Assembly (NCBI GenBank): GCA_947499505.1
Contig: CANMOQ010000003.1
Location: 62,001 to 126,000 of the forward strand
Origin: an uncultured Erythrobacter sp.
GTDB lineage: Bacteria; Pseudomonadota; Alphaproteobacteria; Sphingomonadales; Sphingomonadaceae
Length of the DNA: 64,000 nucleotides
Reading direction: 5' to 3'
Shown: piece by piece, positions 54,777 through 64,000 of the stretch
Numbering within the stretch: position 1 is the first letter of the stretch
Layout of the letters: every line of letters begins with the position of its first letter
Translations under genes and position numbers: made by a program
The notes under the pieces: generated by a model
Database searches by the model: none
Told to the model about the DNA's origin: nothing
Seen by the model: the letters and a program-made list of their open reading frames with translations, nothing else

Positions 54777-56186
54777 ATGGCAAGTGCAAAAGACATCGTA
54801 AAACAGATCGAGGAACATGACATTGAATGGGTGGACCTGCGGTTCACCGACCCTAAGGGCAAATGGCAGCACCTCACCATGTGCGGCAGTGTTATGGACG
54901 AAGACGCGCTTGATGATGGCCTGATGTTCGATGGTTCATCCATCGAAGGTTGGAAGGCAATCAACGAATCCGACATGATCCTTAAGCCTGATCTGGGCAC
55001 CGCCTATGTCGATCCGTTCAGCGCAACGCCGACACTGATCCTGTTCTGCGACATTGTTGAGCCATCCGATGGTCAGCTCTACGCCCGCGACCCTCGCTCC
55101 ACCGCGAAACGCGCCGAGGCCTATCTCAAATCAACCGGCATTGGTGATACCATCTATGTCGGGCCAGAGCCTGAGTTCTTCATGTTCGACGATGTTCGTT
55201 TTGAAGACGGCTATGCCGGATCAGGTTTTGCAATCGACGATATCGAGCTGCCAACCAACACCGGCAAGGAATATGAAGGCGGCAATATGGGCCACCGTCC
55301 GCGCGCCAAGGGCGGCTATTTCCCAGTGGCTCCGGTAGACAGCGCCAGCGACATTCGCGGCGAAATGGTTGCTACAATGATGGAAATGGGCCTGCCCATG
55401 GACAAGCATCACCACGAAGTTGCCGCCGCTCAGCATGAGCTCGGCATTACCTTCGGCAATCTCGTTCAGACCGCTGACCGCGTGCAAATCTATAAGTATG
55501 TCGTTCAGCAAGTCGCCCATGCTTATGGCAAGACCGCGACCTTCATGCCTAAGCCGATCAAGGACGACAATGGCAGCGGCATGCACACCCACATGTCGAT
55601 CTGGAAAGACGGCGTGAACACCTTCGCTGGCAACGAATATGCCGGCCTGTCGGAAACCTGCCTCTATTACATCGGCGGCGTCATCAAGCACGCGAAGGCG
55701 GTCAACGCGTTCACCAACGCCACCACCAACAGCTACAAGCGTCTGGTCCCAGGCTTTGAAGCACCGGTTCTGCTCGCTTACTCAGCGCGCAACCGCTCTG
55801 CCTCTTGCCGCATTCCATACGGCGCCGGCGAGAAAGCCAAGCGGGTTGAGTTCCGTTTCCCAGATGCGCTGGCCAACCCATATCTCGCCTCTGCGGCGCT
55901 GATGATGGCGGGTCTCGACGGGATAGAAAACAAGATCCACCCGGGCGAGGCAATGGACAAGAACCTCTATGATCTGCCGCCAGCTGAGCTTGCTGACGTG
56001 CCGACCGTTTGCGGTTCTTTGCGCGAGGCGCTTGAGGCTCTGGAAGCAGATCACGAATTCCTGCTGAAGGGCGATGTGTTCTCGAAAGACCAGATCGACG
56101 CCTATGCTGAGCTAAAGTGGGAAGAGGTATCGCGCCTCGAAACCACACCGGCTCCGGTCGAGTTCGACATGTATTACAGCAGCTAA
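54777..56186 (+). CDS. glnA: Glutamine synthetase type I
   Basis: ATP-dependent ammonium assimilation. At 469 residues it is the GSI-beta dodecamer type. Motifs are [23 protein letters not shown], metal-binding [25 protein letters not shown] and NRSASCRIP. The adenylylation Tyr lies in NLYDLPPAE, so activity is probably controlled by GlnE through GlnB. A strong terminator follows the gene. Confidence 0.98.
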   Translation: MASAKDIVKQIEEHDIEWVDLRFTDPKGKWQHLTMCGSVMDEDALDDGLMFDGSSIEGWKAINESDMILKPDLGTAYVDPFSATPTLILFCDIVEPSDGQLYARDPRSTAKRAEAYLKSTGIGDTIYVGPEPEFFMFDDVRFEDGYAGSGFAIDDIELPTNTGKEYEGGNMGHRPRAKGGYFPVAPVDSASDIRGEMVATMMEMGLPMDKHHHEVAAAQHELGITFGNLVQTADRVQIYKYVVQQVAHAYGKTATFMPKPIKDDNGSGMHTHMSIWKDGVNTFAGNEYAGLSETCLYYIGGVIKHAKAVNAFTNATTNSYKRLVPGFEAPVLLAYSARNRSASCRIPYGAGEKAKRVEFRFPDALANPYLASAALMMAGLDGIENKIHPGEAMDKNLYDLPPAELADVPTVCGSLREALEALEADHEFLLKGDVFSKDQIDAYAELKWEEVSRLETTPAPVEFDMYYSS

Positions 56187-56210
56187 TCAACCGCTGACAC
56201 ACCACAACAA

Positions 56211-56246
56211 GGGGGCGCCAAAAGTAATCTTGGCGCCCCTTTTGTT
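56211..56246 (+). terminator. Rho-independent terminator after glnA
   Basis: GGGGCGCCAA pairs with TTGGCGCCCC around an 8-nt loop, followed by TTTTGTTT on the plus strand, 25 bp after the glnA stop. It may also stop transcription of the convergent cyclase gene, whose stop is at 56271, although the opposite strand has a poorer T-run. Confidence 0.9.
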
Positions 56247-56270
56247 TATCCTGAATGGTCTAGGCTGAGC

Positions 56271-58112
56271 TTAAGCCGCAGTGCGCAGCAGGTTTCGTCC
56301 GCTTTGCTTCGCATCATAGAGCGCACGGTCAGCCTTCTGCATCGATTTCTCAATGCTCTCATCCACGACCACATCGGCCAGCCCGGCGCTCATGGTCACC
56401 TGCTTCAGACCAGCGATATCCCATTCTTCCGCTGCGACTTTGAGGCGCAGCCGTTCGATAATGCCTTGTGCAGCCGCGCTGTCTTCACCGGGCAGGATCA
56501 CGAGAAATTCTTCCCCGCCGATACGACCTGCACAATCCCCGGGACGCAATTGCTCTGACACGATTTGCGCAACACGTTTCAGCACCACGTCGCCTGCATG
56601 GTGGCCATGGCGATCGTTGACCGCCTTAAAGTGGTCGATATCGAAAATCGCGATTGTCAGCGGCGCACCGCTGACCTCGGCCAATCGGGCTGCTGCGCGC
56701 AATTCGCCAAAGGCCTTGCGGCGATTGGCAATGCCGGTGAGCTCATCGGTCTCTGACAGGCGTAGTGCCGTTTTGGCTTCGCGCAGCGCATCACGCCGCG
56801 CCACGCGCAGGGCTTCGAGGGTTTCGGTTTGCTCTGTGATGTCCTGAAACGTGCCAAACAGGCCGCGGAATTCGCCCGATGCATCGTATCGCGGGCGCCC
56901 AATGCTGGACACATAGCGTATTGCGCCATCGGGTCTGATGATCCGGGCCTCATAGGAAAACGGCACGGGGTCTTCCATCGCGGCAAGCAACAAGGTGCGG
57001 ACCCGGTCCTGATCCTCTGGGTGATAGAGGTTCAGCGAGCTGACCTCTTCAAGCGGCATCGCACCGCCCAGCTCTGGATCACCCGGATCGATCCCGTGGA
57101 TATGGAAAACCTCTTCTGACCAGATCAGTGTCGCATTGTCCGGCTCCAGCGCCCAGTGCCCGACACTCGCGGTTTTCTCCGCCAATTGAAGCAAGTCGGT
57201 CGTTTGAGCATAGCGATCAATCAGCTTTTCCTTGTCCGCCATCAGCGCCGATAGCGGCCAAACAGAACACAGCAGGCTGAGCAAATAGAACTGCAGGAAC
57301 AGCGTGTCCCATTGCAGCGCAAATTCGCCAATCACCGGCGCTGAGAAATCAGTCTCCAGCGTGGCAACCACCGCGACGAGGCTGATGCTGATCGCCGCCC
57401 CGCGCGAGCCATAGGCGTAGGTCGCAGCAGCAATTGCGATCACTGGCAGGAACAGGAACTGCCCGTCGCCAAGGGCCAAAGCGGCCCAGCAGACAATCCC
57501 GACGACGGTCGTAAAAAGCCCAAAGCGCAGCACCGATCCGCGCGAGACTTGCGTAAACTTCAGCGGAAACTCATTCGCAGCAGCCACGATCAATGGCGTT
57601 ACGATCAGCATCCCAAGGCAAACCGTCGTGAACCACGATACGAAGAAGGGCAGCGTCAGTTCGCCCGCGAGCAGCGCCGCAACCGCCGCACTCGCCGCGC
57701 TGCCGGCGACGGCCGCGCCAAAGAAGGTCGCAAGCCAGCGCTTATCGTCCAAAGTACGCGGAACGCCAGAGGTGCGAATGACTAGCTGGCTGATCAAAAT
57801 GCCTTCGGCGACATTGGCGGCGGTAAATGCCAGCGCTGTCCCGAAGGACGCACCGTAAAGCACATTGGCGATGATGCTGGCTGCAGCGACTGCGACAGCC
57901 ATTGGAACGATCTGATTGCGGCGCGCGAGCAGCAAAGCCGAAACGAAAATCCCGCTAGCAGGCCAGAGAGTTGCTACTCCGCTGACCCCCAATGCGAGTT
58001 CAAAGGAGAAGCAGGCGGCCAGAAAATAGGCCGCTCCCACTATGCATCCGATTGCCCAGTTTTTTACTGGTGCCCCTTGTATGGCGGCTTTCCCGTTCAT
58101 CCAGCAGGCCAT
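56271..58112 (-). CDS. MASE1-PAS-GGDEF diguanylate cyclase
   Basis: A 613-residue inner-membrane enzyme that would make cyclic di-GMP from GTP. The N-terminal MASE1 sensor region has about eight helices (about 18-300; VSGVATLWPASGIFVSALLL). A PAS/PAC unit follows (about 315-435; SVGHWALEPDNATLIWSEEVF, YEARIIRPDGAIRYV). The GGDEF domain (about 450-613) has an intact GGEEF active site at 532-536 and an RxxD inhibitory site (RPGD, 523-526) five residues before it, so product feedback is likely. The MASE1 ligand is unknown. It is divergent from the lysozyme gene. Confidence 0.93.
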   Translation of the reverse strand: MACWMNGKAAIQGAPVKNWAIGCIVGAAYFLAACFSFELALGVSGVATLWPASGIFVSALLLARRNQIVPMAVAVAAASIIANVLYGASFGTALAFTAANVAEGILISQLVIRTSGVPRTLDDKRWLATFFGAAVAGSAASAAVAALLAGELTLPFFVSWFTTVCLGMLIVTPLIVAAANEFPLKFTQVSRGSVLRFGLFTTVVGIVCWAALALGDGQFLFLPVIAIAAATYAYGSRGAAISISLVAVVATLETDFSAPVIGEFALQWDTLFLQFYLLSLLCSVWPLSALMADKEKLIDRYAQTTDLLQLAEKTASVGHWALEPDNATLIWSEEVFHIHGIDPGDPELGGAMPLEEVSSLNLYHPEDQDRVRTLLLAAMEDPVPFSYEARIIRPDGAIRYVSSIGRPRYDASGEFRGLFGTFQDITEQTETLEALRVARRDALREAKTALRLSETDELTGIANRRKAFGELRAAARLAEVSGAPLTIAIFDIDHFKAVNDRHGHHAGDVVLKRVAQIVSEQLRPGDCAGRIGGEEFLVILPGEDSAAAQGIIERLRLKVAAEEWDIAGLKQVTMSAGLADVVVDESIEKSMQKADRALYDAKQSGRNLLRTAA

Positions 58113-58254
58113 GCCCTACAAATGTTAAGATAGAGCTTTGGAATTGTAACAGGATGTAAAATTTGCATCGTCCGCCGTGCAAACTTTCCATTTTCCTACT
58201 CGCCGCCAATCTGCCTAATAGGTTCGCCTCTGTTCCCAATAGGAGGCGACCGCC
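58113..58254. other. Divergent promoter region, cyclase and lysozyme
   Basis: AT-richer spacer with an inverted repeat TTTGCA-N10-TGCAAA (58162-58183) between the two divergent genes, and a good -10-like TACAAT on the minus strand without a matching -35. The repeat could be a shared operator, but the evidence is weak. Confidence 0.35.
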
Positions 58255-58920
58255 GTGCCAGATCTCACCTCAAAATCTCGCAAGCCCTTGTTCGATGCTG
58301 TCCGCGCGATGCTGGGCCGGGGCTTTCGCAAACTCGAAGTCGTGACGCTCGATCGTGCGCTCGATTGCGCCGCTGGTGATGAAGCGGACTGTGTGCCGAC
58401 ACGCAGCCATATCTCCGTGCCGATTGTAAAATCCGCGCGCTCTGGTATGCGGGTCGGCGAACAAGGGATCGCCATGATCAAACGGTTTGAGGGCTGCGCG
58501 CGGCTACGCACGGATGGCCTTATAGAGGCCTATCCTGATCCCGGCACCGGCAGTGAACCGTGGACCATCGGCTGGGGCGCAACCGGGCGCGGGCTTGGCG
58601 CGGATGACCGGATCGGTCCTGGCACCGTATGGACCCAGGCAGAATGCGACGCACGACTGGAGGAAGATCTTGCGCTTTATGCCGCCGATGTCGCGCGCGC
58701 GCTCGGCGATGCCCGCACCAGCCAGGCGCAATTCGATGCCATGGTCAGCTTTCACTACAACACCGGCGCAATTGCCCGCGCGACCCTGACCCGCAAGCAT
58801 AAGGCCGGAGATTTCGATGGAGCGATGCGAGAATTTGCGCGCTGGAATAAGGCCGGCGGACGGGTACTGAAGGGGCTGACCCGGCGCCGTGCTGCGGAGG
58901 CGAAGCTTTACGCGTCTTAG
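58255..58920 (+). CDS. GH24 phage-type lysozyme (muramidase)
   Basis: A 221-residue peptidoglycan hydrolase. The GH24 domain (about 65-221) has the catalytic Glu79 in IKRFEGCARL, Asp95 in AYPDPGTG and Thr104 in PWTIGWGAT (usual TIGYGHT). SFHYNTGAIARATL follows. Residues 1-62 are an extension with a helical LFDAVRAMLGRGF motif and no signal peptide. The start is GTG 58255, with AGGAGG 8 nt upstream. No holin, spanin or other phage genes are nearby, so it appears to be a resident chromosomal gene or a relic of transfer. Confidence 0.88.
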   Translation: MPDLTSKSRKPLFDAVRAMLGRGFRKLEVVTLDRALDCAAGDEADCVPTRSHISVPIVKSARSGMRVGEQGIAMIKRFEGCARLRTDGLIEAYPDPGTGSEPWTIGWGATGRGLGADDRIGPGTVWTQAECDARLEEDLALYAADVARALGDARTSQAQFDAMVSFHYNTGAIARATLTRKHKAGDFDGAMREFARWNKAGGRVLKGLTRRRAAEAKLYAS

Positions 58921-58968
58921 TTCTGGGCGCCCGCGCTTGGACCAAGCCGAAAGCCGCACTGAGCCCGC

Positions 58969-61900
58969 TCAATAATCGCGACTGATCTCTGCCACCACGC
59001 TTTGCCGCCCAATGGTCGACACACTGCCCAGCAAAGAGAGCCAGCGCGTTATCCGGTACTCCACACTGGTCGCACTGTATCCTCGGCCATCGGTCACAAT
59101 CTCGACATAGACGCGGCGGCCCAGGTTTTTGCCCAGTGCCACGCCAGTGCCGCGATTGAGCGCGGGATCGGCGCTGACGATACGCAGCTGATCAAGCCCA
59201 ATCGCATTGCGCAGCTGGCTGACCGGATCAATGCCGCCGCCGCCGCGCAGGCTCGCCAAGGCCGCGCCCAATTGCAGCGCATCGGTGGCGGAAAGGCTGG
59301 TGATCGAACCGCCGAACAGCAGGCGCGCGAGAATCTCTTCCTCAGGCAACTGCGGATTTGAGGCAAAGGTGATCTGAGGGCTGTCAGAATTGCCGCCAAT
59401 CGCAACGGTCACATTCACGTCGTCAGCGCTTGTTTCAGCCTCTATGTCGAGGCGCGGGTTGATCGGCTGGTTTACGTCAAAAGCAATGCGCCCGCGCGTC
59501 AATTCGAACCGTGTTCCCGCAAAAGTGTATGCTCCACGCACCAGCCTAGCCTCGCCGCCGATGCGCGGGTCACTGGTCGTGCCGCGCAGCGCAATGTCCG
59601 CGCCCCATTCGCTGTCGAGGCCCATACCATCGACCGAAATCCGGCTGCTTGTGCTGGCATCCACGAGATAACGCCATGTTGATGCAGATGCGGTCCTAGG
59701 GAGCGCATCGACCGGCGTGTTCACTTCTCTGGTGCGCACCTCGGGCAGCGCCATGTCTTCCGCCGCAACGCCCAGCGCCCAGCTGGCCCGGTTGATCCTC
59801 AGCCGTCCGGCGATGGTTCCACCGCTGCCATCCGAGATAATTCGCAAAGGTCCGGTCAGTGTCGCGGACAGACCGTTGGCGTTGAGCAGCTGCGCATCAT
59901 CGACCGCTGCGCGCAGATCGATCTGTGGCGGGCGGCCCGATTGCAATCCAGCGAAATTGACTAAACCGCTGCCGCTGACAGTCCCGCCGCGGGCGGTCGT
60001 CCCGGCAAACCGGGTGAGGCGCAGACGCGATCCAGCAAACTGTCCGCGCACCGCGACATTGGCGATATCTGTGCCGGATAGCGCGCTTTGCACCCGCAGA
60101 TTGTCGCTCGCGACCCGGCCGTTGAACACCGGATTGGAAAGCGTGCCGGTGACCTTGGAGGAAACCGTCGCAGGGCCGGTCAGATCAAAAGTCTCAATCC
60201 CGATCAGGCGCCAAACGCCCTCAGCTGGGCCATTGTAATTTAAGTCGGCAGACAGGCGCCCGCGCCGCAGCCGCTGCATCAGCTCACCGCTCAAAGGCAC
60301 ACCAGTTATGTCCGCCTTGACCCGGCCAAGCCGGTTGCCCTCTTCGCGCAGCACCGCCCCGCCACTCAATCGGCTCGGCGTCAAATCGAGCACAGCAAGC
60401 ACATCGACCGGGCGCGAGGATAGGACAAGGCCGGAGCGGGTAAAGTTCTTGATCTCAACCTTGGCATTGGCGCTTGGCGGCGCGCTGCCCGTCTGGCGAT
60501 AATCGATCAGGCCAGAGATGACGCCGCCAAAGCCAAGGTCAGCAATCGCGAGATCGGCCAGTGAGAGCGGCATATCGGCCAGCTTGGCCTGCACGGCGGT
60601 CTCCGCCGCGCCCAGCGCGCCCTCGACGATGGCATAGCCGCGGCCAAAGCCGACCTGCGTTGGCGCAAGCCGCCAGCCCTCCTGCCCCTCAGCCTGGGTC
60701 AGGACGGCGCGGCGCGGCATCGTAATATCGCGGTCCGCAAATTCACCCCGAGCCAAGAGCGCGAGGCGGCGCGGCGCGATATCGCCATCAAATTTGAGCG
60801 CAAAGCGGTCGCTGCGCCGTCCGGCAATCGAGGCGGTCGCTTTGCCTGTTCCATCGGTCACATCGGCCTTACCCGCAAAGCGCCCGATGAACAGCGCGCC
60901 ATATTCCAGACCTGAGCCGGAGATGTCGGCATTGATGCGGCTGGAACCCTCGGTGAAGGCGCCGCTCGCGTTGATATCAGCGCTGGCCAAAGCCAAAGTG
61001 GTCGTCCCGCCAAAGCGTGCGCCGCGAACCGTCAGATCGGCATCGAAAGCTTGCGCCGTGCCCTCGGGTGAGAGCGCGATTGTGCCGCCGATGCCGCCGC
61101 CGCTGAGCGCCAAATTTCCGCGCAGGCCGCGCTCTTCCAGAGCAATCGCGCCGGTCACATCGGTGCGCCATATTTTCAGGGTTGCAATGTCGATCCGCGC
61201 CGGACCATTGCCGGGCAAGGCAAGTCCCAGTGTACCCTTGAACGGGCCGAGCAGAGAGCCGCCCTCGGTGTCAATCGCAAATCCATTGTCACTCGGCGCA
61301 ATCGCAACGCGGACATTGGCGAGACCAGCTGCCGGCAAAGGATCTGCGAACACCAATGTCGCGCGCGGGCCGTCAACGCCGAAGGCTCCATCAATTGTGA
61401 AGTCGCCGTAGTCCGCGTGCCTCCCAGAACCGACTAAGGTGGTCGTCCCATCGACGACCCGGCCATCAGCAGCGAGTGACAGTTTCGGACTGTCCGCTTC
61501 CAGCGCGCTAAAGGAGAACGGAGAATTGCCGCCGACCGACAGGCCGCCGCGCAGTTTTATTGGGCCGCCTGCGACATTGGCGACCGTCTCATTGGAGATA
61601 CTGGAAAGCTCGCCTGCGAAGTTTGCTCGCAGGCTCCAGGGGATATTCGCGCCGGCTTTCAGCAGGATTTTTGCGGTCGCATTGGCGCTGCCGACATCGG
61701 GCAGGTTAAATCCGCGCGCACTGACCGGCCCGGCCAGCGCATAAACCCCCGCCGATGTATCGCCCCTGAGTGTGAGATTGGCCCCGAGCGTTTCAAAGCC
61801 GAGGCGCAGATTGTCACTGGTGAGGCGCCCGTCGCGCCAATCAAGCCCGCCGCGCAAAATGCCGCTGGTCAGCTTCGGATCAAGCGCGGCGATGCCGGTC

Positions 61901-63171
61901 GTCACCGCACCGCTGGTCGCATCGAGCGGCAGCGACCAACCGGTGCCATCATAGCGCGCCGTGCCGGATTGGACGATATTGGGGACCTCAGTCTCGCCAG
62001 AGACAAGCTTGCCAATTTGCAAGGAATGCTCGGCGGCAAGTTCGCGGAACGGGCCGTCTAGGGTCGCGGAAAGCCGGGTGTTTTCCAGCGATACGGCTGA
62101 CCCAAGCAGCGCCGGATCGCGCAGAAAAGCGCTCACCCCAAAGCCATCAAAGCGGTTGTCAGCCAGATCAACCGCGCCCTCACCCCGCGCAAACAATGCG
62201 CGCGTGGCGGCTGCGAATCTGCCATCAAAAGTGCTGGCCTCCAGCGTTCCGACCAGTGACAACGACAGTGCGTCGCCCAATGCCCGCGCTACAATCCCAT
62301 TACCGGTGATCGGCGGAGAAACCTGTCCCAGCAGGCTGTATTCGCCTGCGCGATTGGTGATCTGAAAACCGGCTACGCGGGCTGTATCTTCGCCGCCCGT
62401 CTCCTCAACCAGCAGATGGCCAAGCCATTTCTCCCATGTACCCTCGCCGTCGATGCGCGCGCGGTAGCCGCGATCAAGCCCCGCCATCTGCGCAATCACA
62501 CCTGCGGCTGGCGCGGCGTAGTCGAGCTTTATGTCGAACTCATCGCCATCGGGCATGGCATTCAGCAGCAGGGCGATGCGGTCTTCGCTACCCAATGTTC
62601 CTTCCAGATCAACGAAGACACGGCCTGAGCGAATGTCAGCCTCTGCGGTCAGATTGACTTGCTGCGTATCCTCACCGGCAATGCCGGGTGCGAGCGTCAG
62701 GCTGTCAATGTTCAGCTCATCAACGCGGATATCAAAGTCCGGCAGGATCGGCGCGTCCGGGTCACCGGGAAGCAGCTCTGGCAACCGCGTGAGCGTGCCG
62801 CGCCGTGCGCTAAGCTCTCGAATGTCGAGGCCGCTGGTGAGCCAAGCGAGCGGGTTCCAATTGAGATCGACCTCCGGGATCGTTAGGAACGCACCCTTTG
62901 GATCAAACACAGTCACATCGTGCAGCGTTGCCTTGCCGTAAATATCCCCCTCGATCCGCCCGACCTCAAAGCGCAGCCCAGATGCCGGCGCGACCTGAGC
63001 GATCTGATCGGTCACAAAGCGCTTGCCGATGGGCGTGCTCAAAAACGCAGCCGCGAGCACGAGCGGCAAGAGGATGATCGCCAGCGCCCAGCCAAGCCGC
63101 TTGGCCCAGCGGCGTTTGCGGTTCACTGGCGGGCTCTCGGCCTGCTCTTCGATTGCGGCTTCGTCGCTCAT
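58969..63171 (-). CDS. tamB: Translocation and assembly module protein TamB
   Basis: A 1400-residue inner-membrane-anchored protein bridging the periplasm to TamA, acting in outer-membrane protein assembly and phospholipid transport. The N-terminal helix (about 22-46; LGWALAIILLPLVLAAAFLS) is followed by a very long stretch of beta-strand repeats of AsmA/TamB type. The conserved C-terminal TamB (DUF490) domain (about 1050-1400; GGEARLVRGAYTFAGTRFEL, QPINPRLDIEA) ends in RDY. Its ATG overlaps the tamA stop in TGATG. Confidence 0.93.
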   Translation of the reverse strand: MSDEAAIEEQAESPPVNRKRRWAKRLGWALAIILLPLVLAAAFLSTPIGKRFVTDQIAQVAPASGLRFEVGRIEGDIYGKATLHDVTVFDPKGAFLTIPEVDLNWNPLAWLTSGLDIRELSARRGTLTRLPELLPGDPDAPILPDFDIRVDELNIDSLTLAPGIAGEDTQQVNLTAEADIRSGRVFVDLEGTLGSEDRIALLLNAMPDGDEFDIKLDYAAPAAGVIAQMAGLDRGYRARIDGEGTWEKWLGHLLVEETGGEDTARVAGFQITNRAGEYSLLGQVSPPITGNGIVARALGDALSLSLVGTLEASTFDGRFAAATRALFARGEGAVDLADNRFDGFGVSAFLRDPALLGSAVSLENTRLSATLDGPFRELAAEHSLQIGKLVSGETEVPNIVQSGTARYDGTGWSLPLDATSGAVTTGIAALDPKLTSGILRGGLDWRDGRLTSDNLRLGFETLGANLTLRGDTSAGVYALAGPVSARGFNLPDVGSANATAKILLKAGANIPWSLRANFAGELSSISNETVANVAGGPIKLRGGLSVGGNSPFSFSALEADSPKLSLAADGRVVDGTTTLVGSGRHADYGDFTIDGAFGVDGPRATLVFADPLPAAGLANVRVAIAPSDNGFAIDTEGGSLLGPFKGTLGLALPGNGPARIDIATLKIWRTDVTGAIALEERGLRGNLALSGGGIGGTIALSPEGTAQAFDADLTVRGARFGGTTTLALASADINASGAFTEGSSRINADISGSGLEYGALFIGRFAGKADVTDGTGKATASIAGRRSDRFALKFDGDIAPRRLALLARGEFADRDITMPRRAVLTQAEGQEGWRLAPTQVGFGRGYAIVEGALGAAETAVQAKLADMPLSLADLAIADLGFGGVISGLIDYRQTGSAPPSANAKVEIKNFTRSGLVLSSRPVDVLAVLDLTPSRLSGGAVLREEGNRLGRVKADITGVPLSGELMQRLRRGRLSADLNYNGPAEGVWRLIGIETFDLTGPATVSSKVTGTLSNPVFNGRVASDNLRVQSALSGTDIANVAVRGQFAGSRLRLTRFAGTTARGGTVSGSGLVNFAGLQSGRPPQIDLRAAVDDAQLLNANGLSATLTGPLRIISDGSGGTIAGRLRINRASWALGVAAEDMALPEVRTREVNTPVDALPRTASASTWRYLVDASTSSRISVDGMGLDSEWGADIALRGTTSDPRIGGEARLVRGAYTFAGTRFELTRGRIAFDVNQPINPRLDIEAETSADDVNVTVAIGGNSDSPQITFASNPQLPEEEILARLLFGGSITSLSATDALQLGAALASLRGGGGIDPVSQLRNAIGLDQLRIVSADPALNRGTGVALGKNLGRRVYVEIVTDGRGYSATSVEYRITRWLSLLGSVSTIGRQSVVAEISRDY

Positions 63172-64000
63172 CAGAACGCCTGCCCCAGGCTGACATAGAC
63201 GACGACCGGGCTGTCGAACTCATTGGGATTGAGCGGCACGCCGACATCAACACGGATGGGGCCGAACCCGGTTTTGTAGCGCACGCCCACGCCCGCACCG
63301 ACACGGATCAGGCCAAAGTCCGGCGTGTTGTCGACCGAAACGGAGCCCGCATCAACGAAGGGCACCACTTCAACCGCGCCGTCGAACAGACCGGTTTCAA
63401 TCCGCGCCTCCAGCGAGAATTCAACGAGAGAGCGCCCGCCAGTGGCCTCTCCCGTTTCGGGATTGCGCGGCCCGATGGCTTGAAAACCATAGCCCCGCAC
63501 CGAACCGCCGCCGCCCGCATAGAGCCGCCGCGATGGCGCAATCGCATCCACGCCCGCGCCCTGAATGGTCGCGAATTTGGCGCGGCTGGCGAGCACGGTA
63601 GAGCCGATCGATTGGTAATAGGTCGCATCCGCTTCGCTGCGGAAATAGAAACTGGTTGCCCCGCGTGATTGCGAGACCTCAGGCGCAAGGAAACCGGTCA
63701 GCCGGTATCCGTTGGTCGGATCGAGCAGATCGTCGCTGGCATCAATGGTTGCGCGGCCAAACAGCCCGCCAATGACAAAGTCCTGACGCGGAGATTCCGC
63801 ACCATCAACACCTTGGTTGCGCTCATCGGAATAGAGCAATTCGCCGCCCAGCGCCCAGCTGAATGGCTTTTGGAAGAGCAGGTTGGACAGCCGCTCAAAC
63901 GTGCCGCGCAGGCCGATTGTGCGCGCATCCACCGCCTCGGTTTCGATATCACTGGCATAGGCATCGAGCGTAAGCACCTGATCGCGCGCGCGAAAATTGC
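63171..64000 (-). CDS. tamA: TamA, Omp85-family outer-membrane protein (C-terminal part; gene continues past the window)
   Basis: About 275 residues of an Omp85/BamA-like barrel. The frame is open through base 64000, so the POTRA domains and start lie outside. Barrel features are GGSVRGYGFQAIGPR (the VRGY motif of lid loop L6), EFSLEARIETGLFDGAVEVVPFVDAGSV, FGLIRVGAGVGVRYKTGFGPIRVDVGVPLN and a terminal Phe in VSLGQAF. Pairing with tamB identifies it as TamA rather than BamA. Confidence 0.92.
   Translation of the reverse strand, partial: NFRARDQVLTLDAYASDIETEAVDARTIGLRGTFERLSNLLFQKPFSWALGGELLYSDERNQGVDGAESPRQDFVIGGLFGRATIDASDDLLDPTNGYRLTGFLAPEVSQSRGATSFYFRSEADATYYQSIGSTVLASRAKFATIQGAGVDAIAPSRRLYAGGGGSVRGYGFQAIGPRNPETGEATGGRSLVEFSLEARIETGLFDGAVEVVPFVDAGSVSVDNTPDFGLIRVGAGVGVRYKTGFGPIRVDVGVPLNPNEFDSPVVVYVSLGQAF

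Noticed and set aside
58255..58920. Lysozyme gene considered as evidence of a prophage
   Set aside because: Neighbours on both sides are ordinary chromosomal genes, and no integrase, structural gene or attachment repeat is visible.

Overview
The window looks like a chromosomal segment of an alphaproteobacterium of the order Sphingomonadales, most likely family Erythrobacteraceae. This rests on high G+C, the sulfite-reduction gene order (cobA, DUF2849, cysI, DUF934, cysH), a complete dcw cluster headed by mraZ, the TamA/TamB pair and the overall family content. The assignment is inferred from gene content, not from a database search. No tRNA, rRNA, CRISPR array, insertion sequence or prophage was seen.

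Layout. 1-1.1 kb: a YadA-like repeat adhesin broken by an in-frame amber codon and running off the left edge. 1.35-3.4 kb: queF and a divergent Pro/Ala-rich membrane-anchored protein of unknown function. 3.4-10.65 kb (+): sulfur metabolism (sseA, metC-like lyase, an MscS channel, then the tightly overlapping cobA-DUF2849-cysI-DUF934-cysH set). 10.7-16.1 kb (-): a cobalamin riboswitch, a BtuB-type TonB receptor with a TTG start, obgE with a hairpin over its ribosome binding site, proB and an epimerase-like SDR. 16.15-19.6 kb (-): a lipoprotein-like protein, a Bax-inhibitor-1 protein, proC and a YbjN protein.

19.7-40.5 kb (-): an unbroken division and cell-wall cluster in the order mraZ, rsmH, ftsL, ftsI, murE, murF, mraY, murD, ftsW, murG, murC, murB, ddl, ftsQ, ftsA, ftsZ, followed by a TPR/SPOR protein. 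Nearly every junction from mraZ to ftsA is a start/stop overlap, which suggests one translationally coupled operon. ftsZ is set apart by about 150 bp and is followed by a hairpin. Upstream of mraZ lie five tandem decamers with GGG every 10 bp, a likely MraZ operator.

41-50.3 kb: two uncharacterised membrane proteins, cysK, a 2Fe-2S ferredoxin, an AlkA-type glycosylase, a secreted S9 peptidase with a strong terminator, an SDR, phhB, the haem exporter genes ccmAB, a DUF4279 gene of lower G+C wedged between ccmB and map, and map. 50.3-56.2 kb: a DUF4163/RsiV-like lipoprotein, a leucyl aminopeptidase with an SH3-only partner, argC, and glnB-glnA behind a possible sigma-54 promoter. 56.2-64 kb: a MASE1-PAS-GGDEF diguanylate cyclase, a stand-alone GH24 lysozyme, tamB and the C-terminal part of tamA, cut by the right edge.

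Together the genes cover sulfate-to-cysteine assimilation, proline and arginine synthesis, nitrogen control, envelope growth and division, outer-membrane assembly and B12 uptake. The least explained signals are regulatory: the obgE initiation hairpin, the btuB leader downstream of its riboswitch, and the decamer array. The interrupted adhesin is the clearest genetic oddity.
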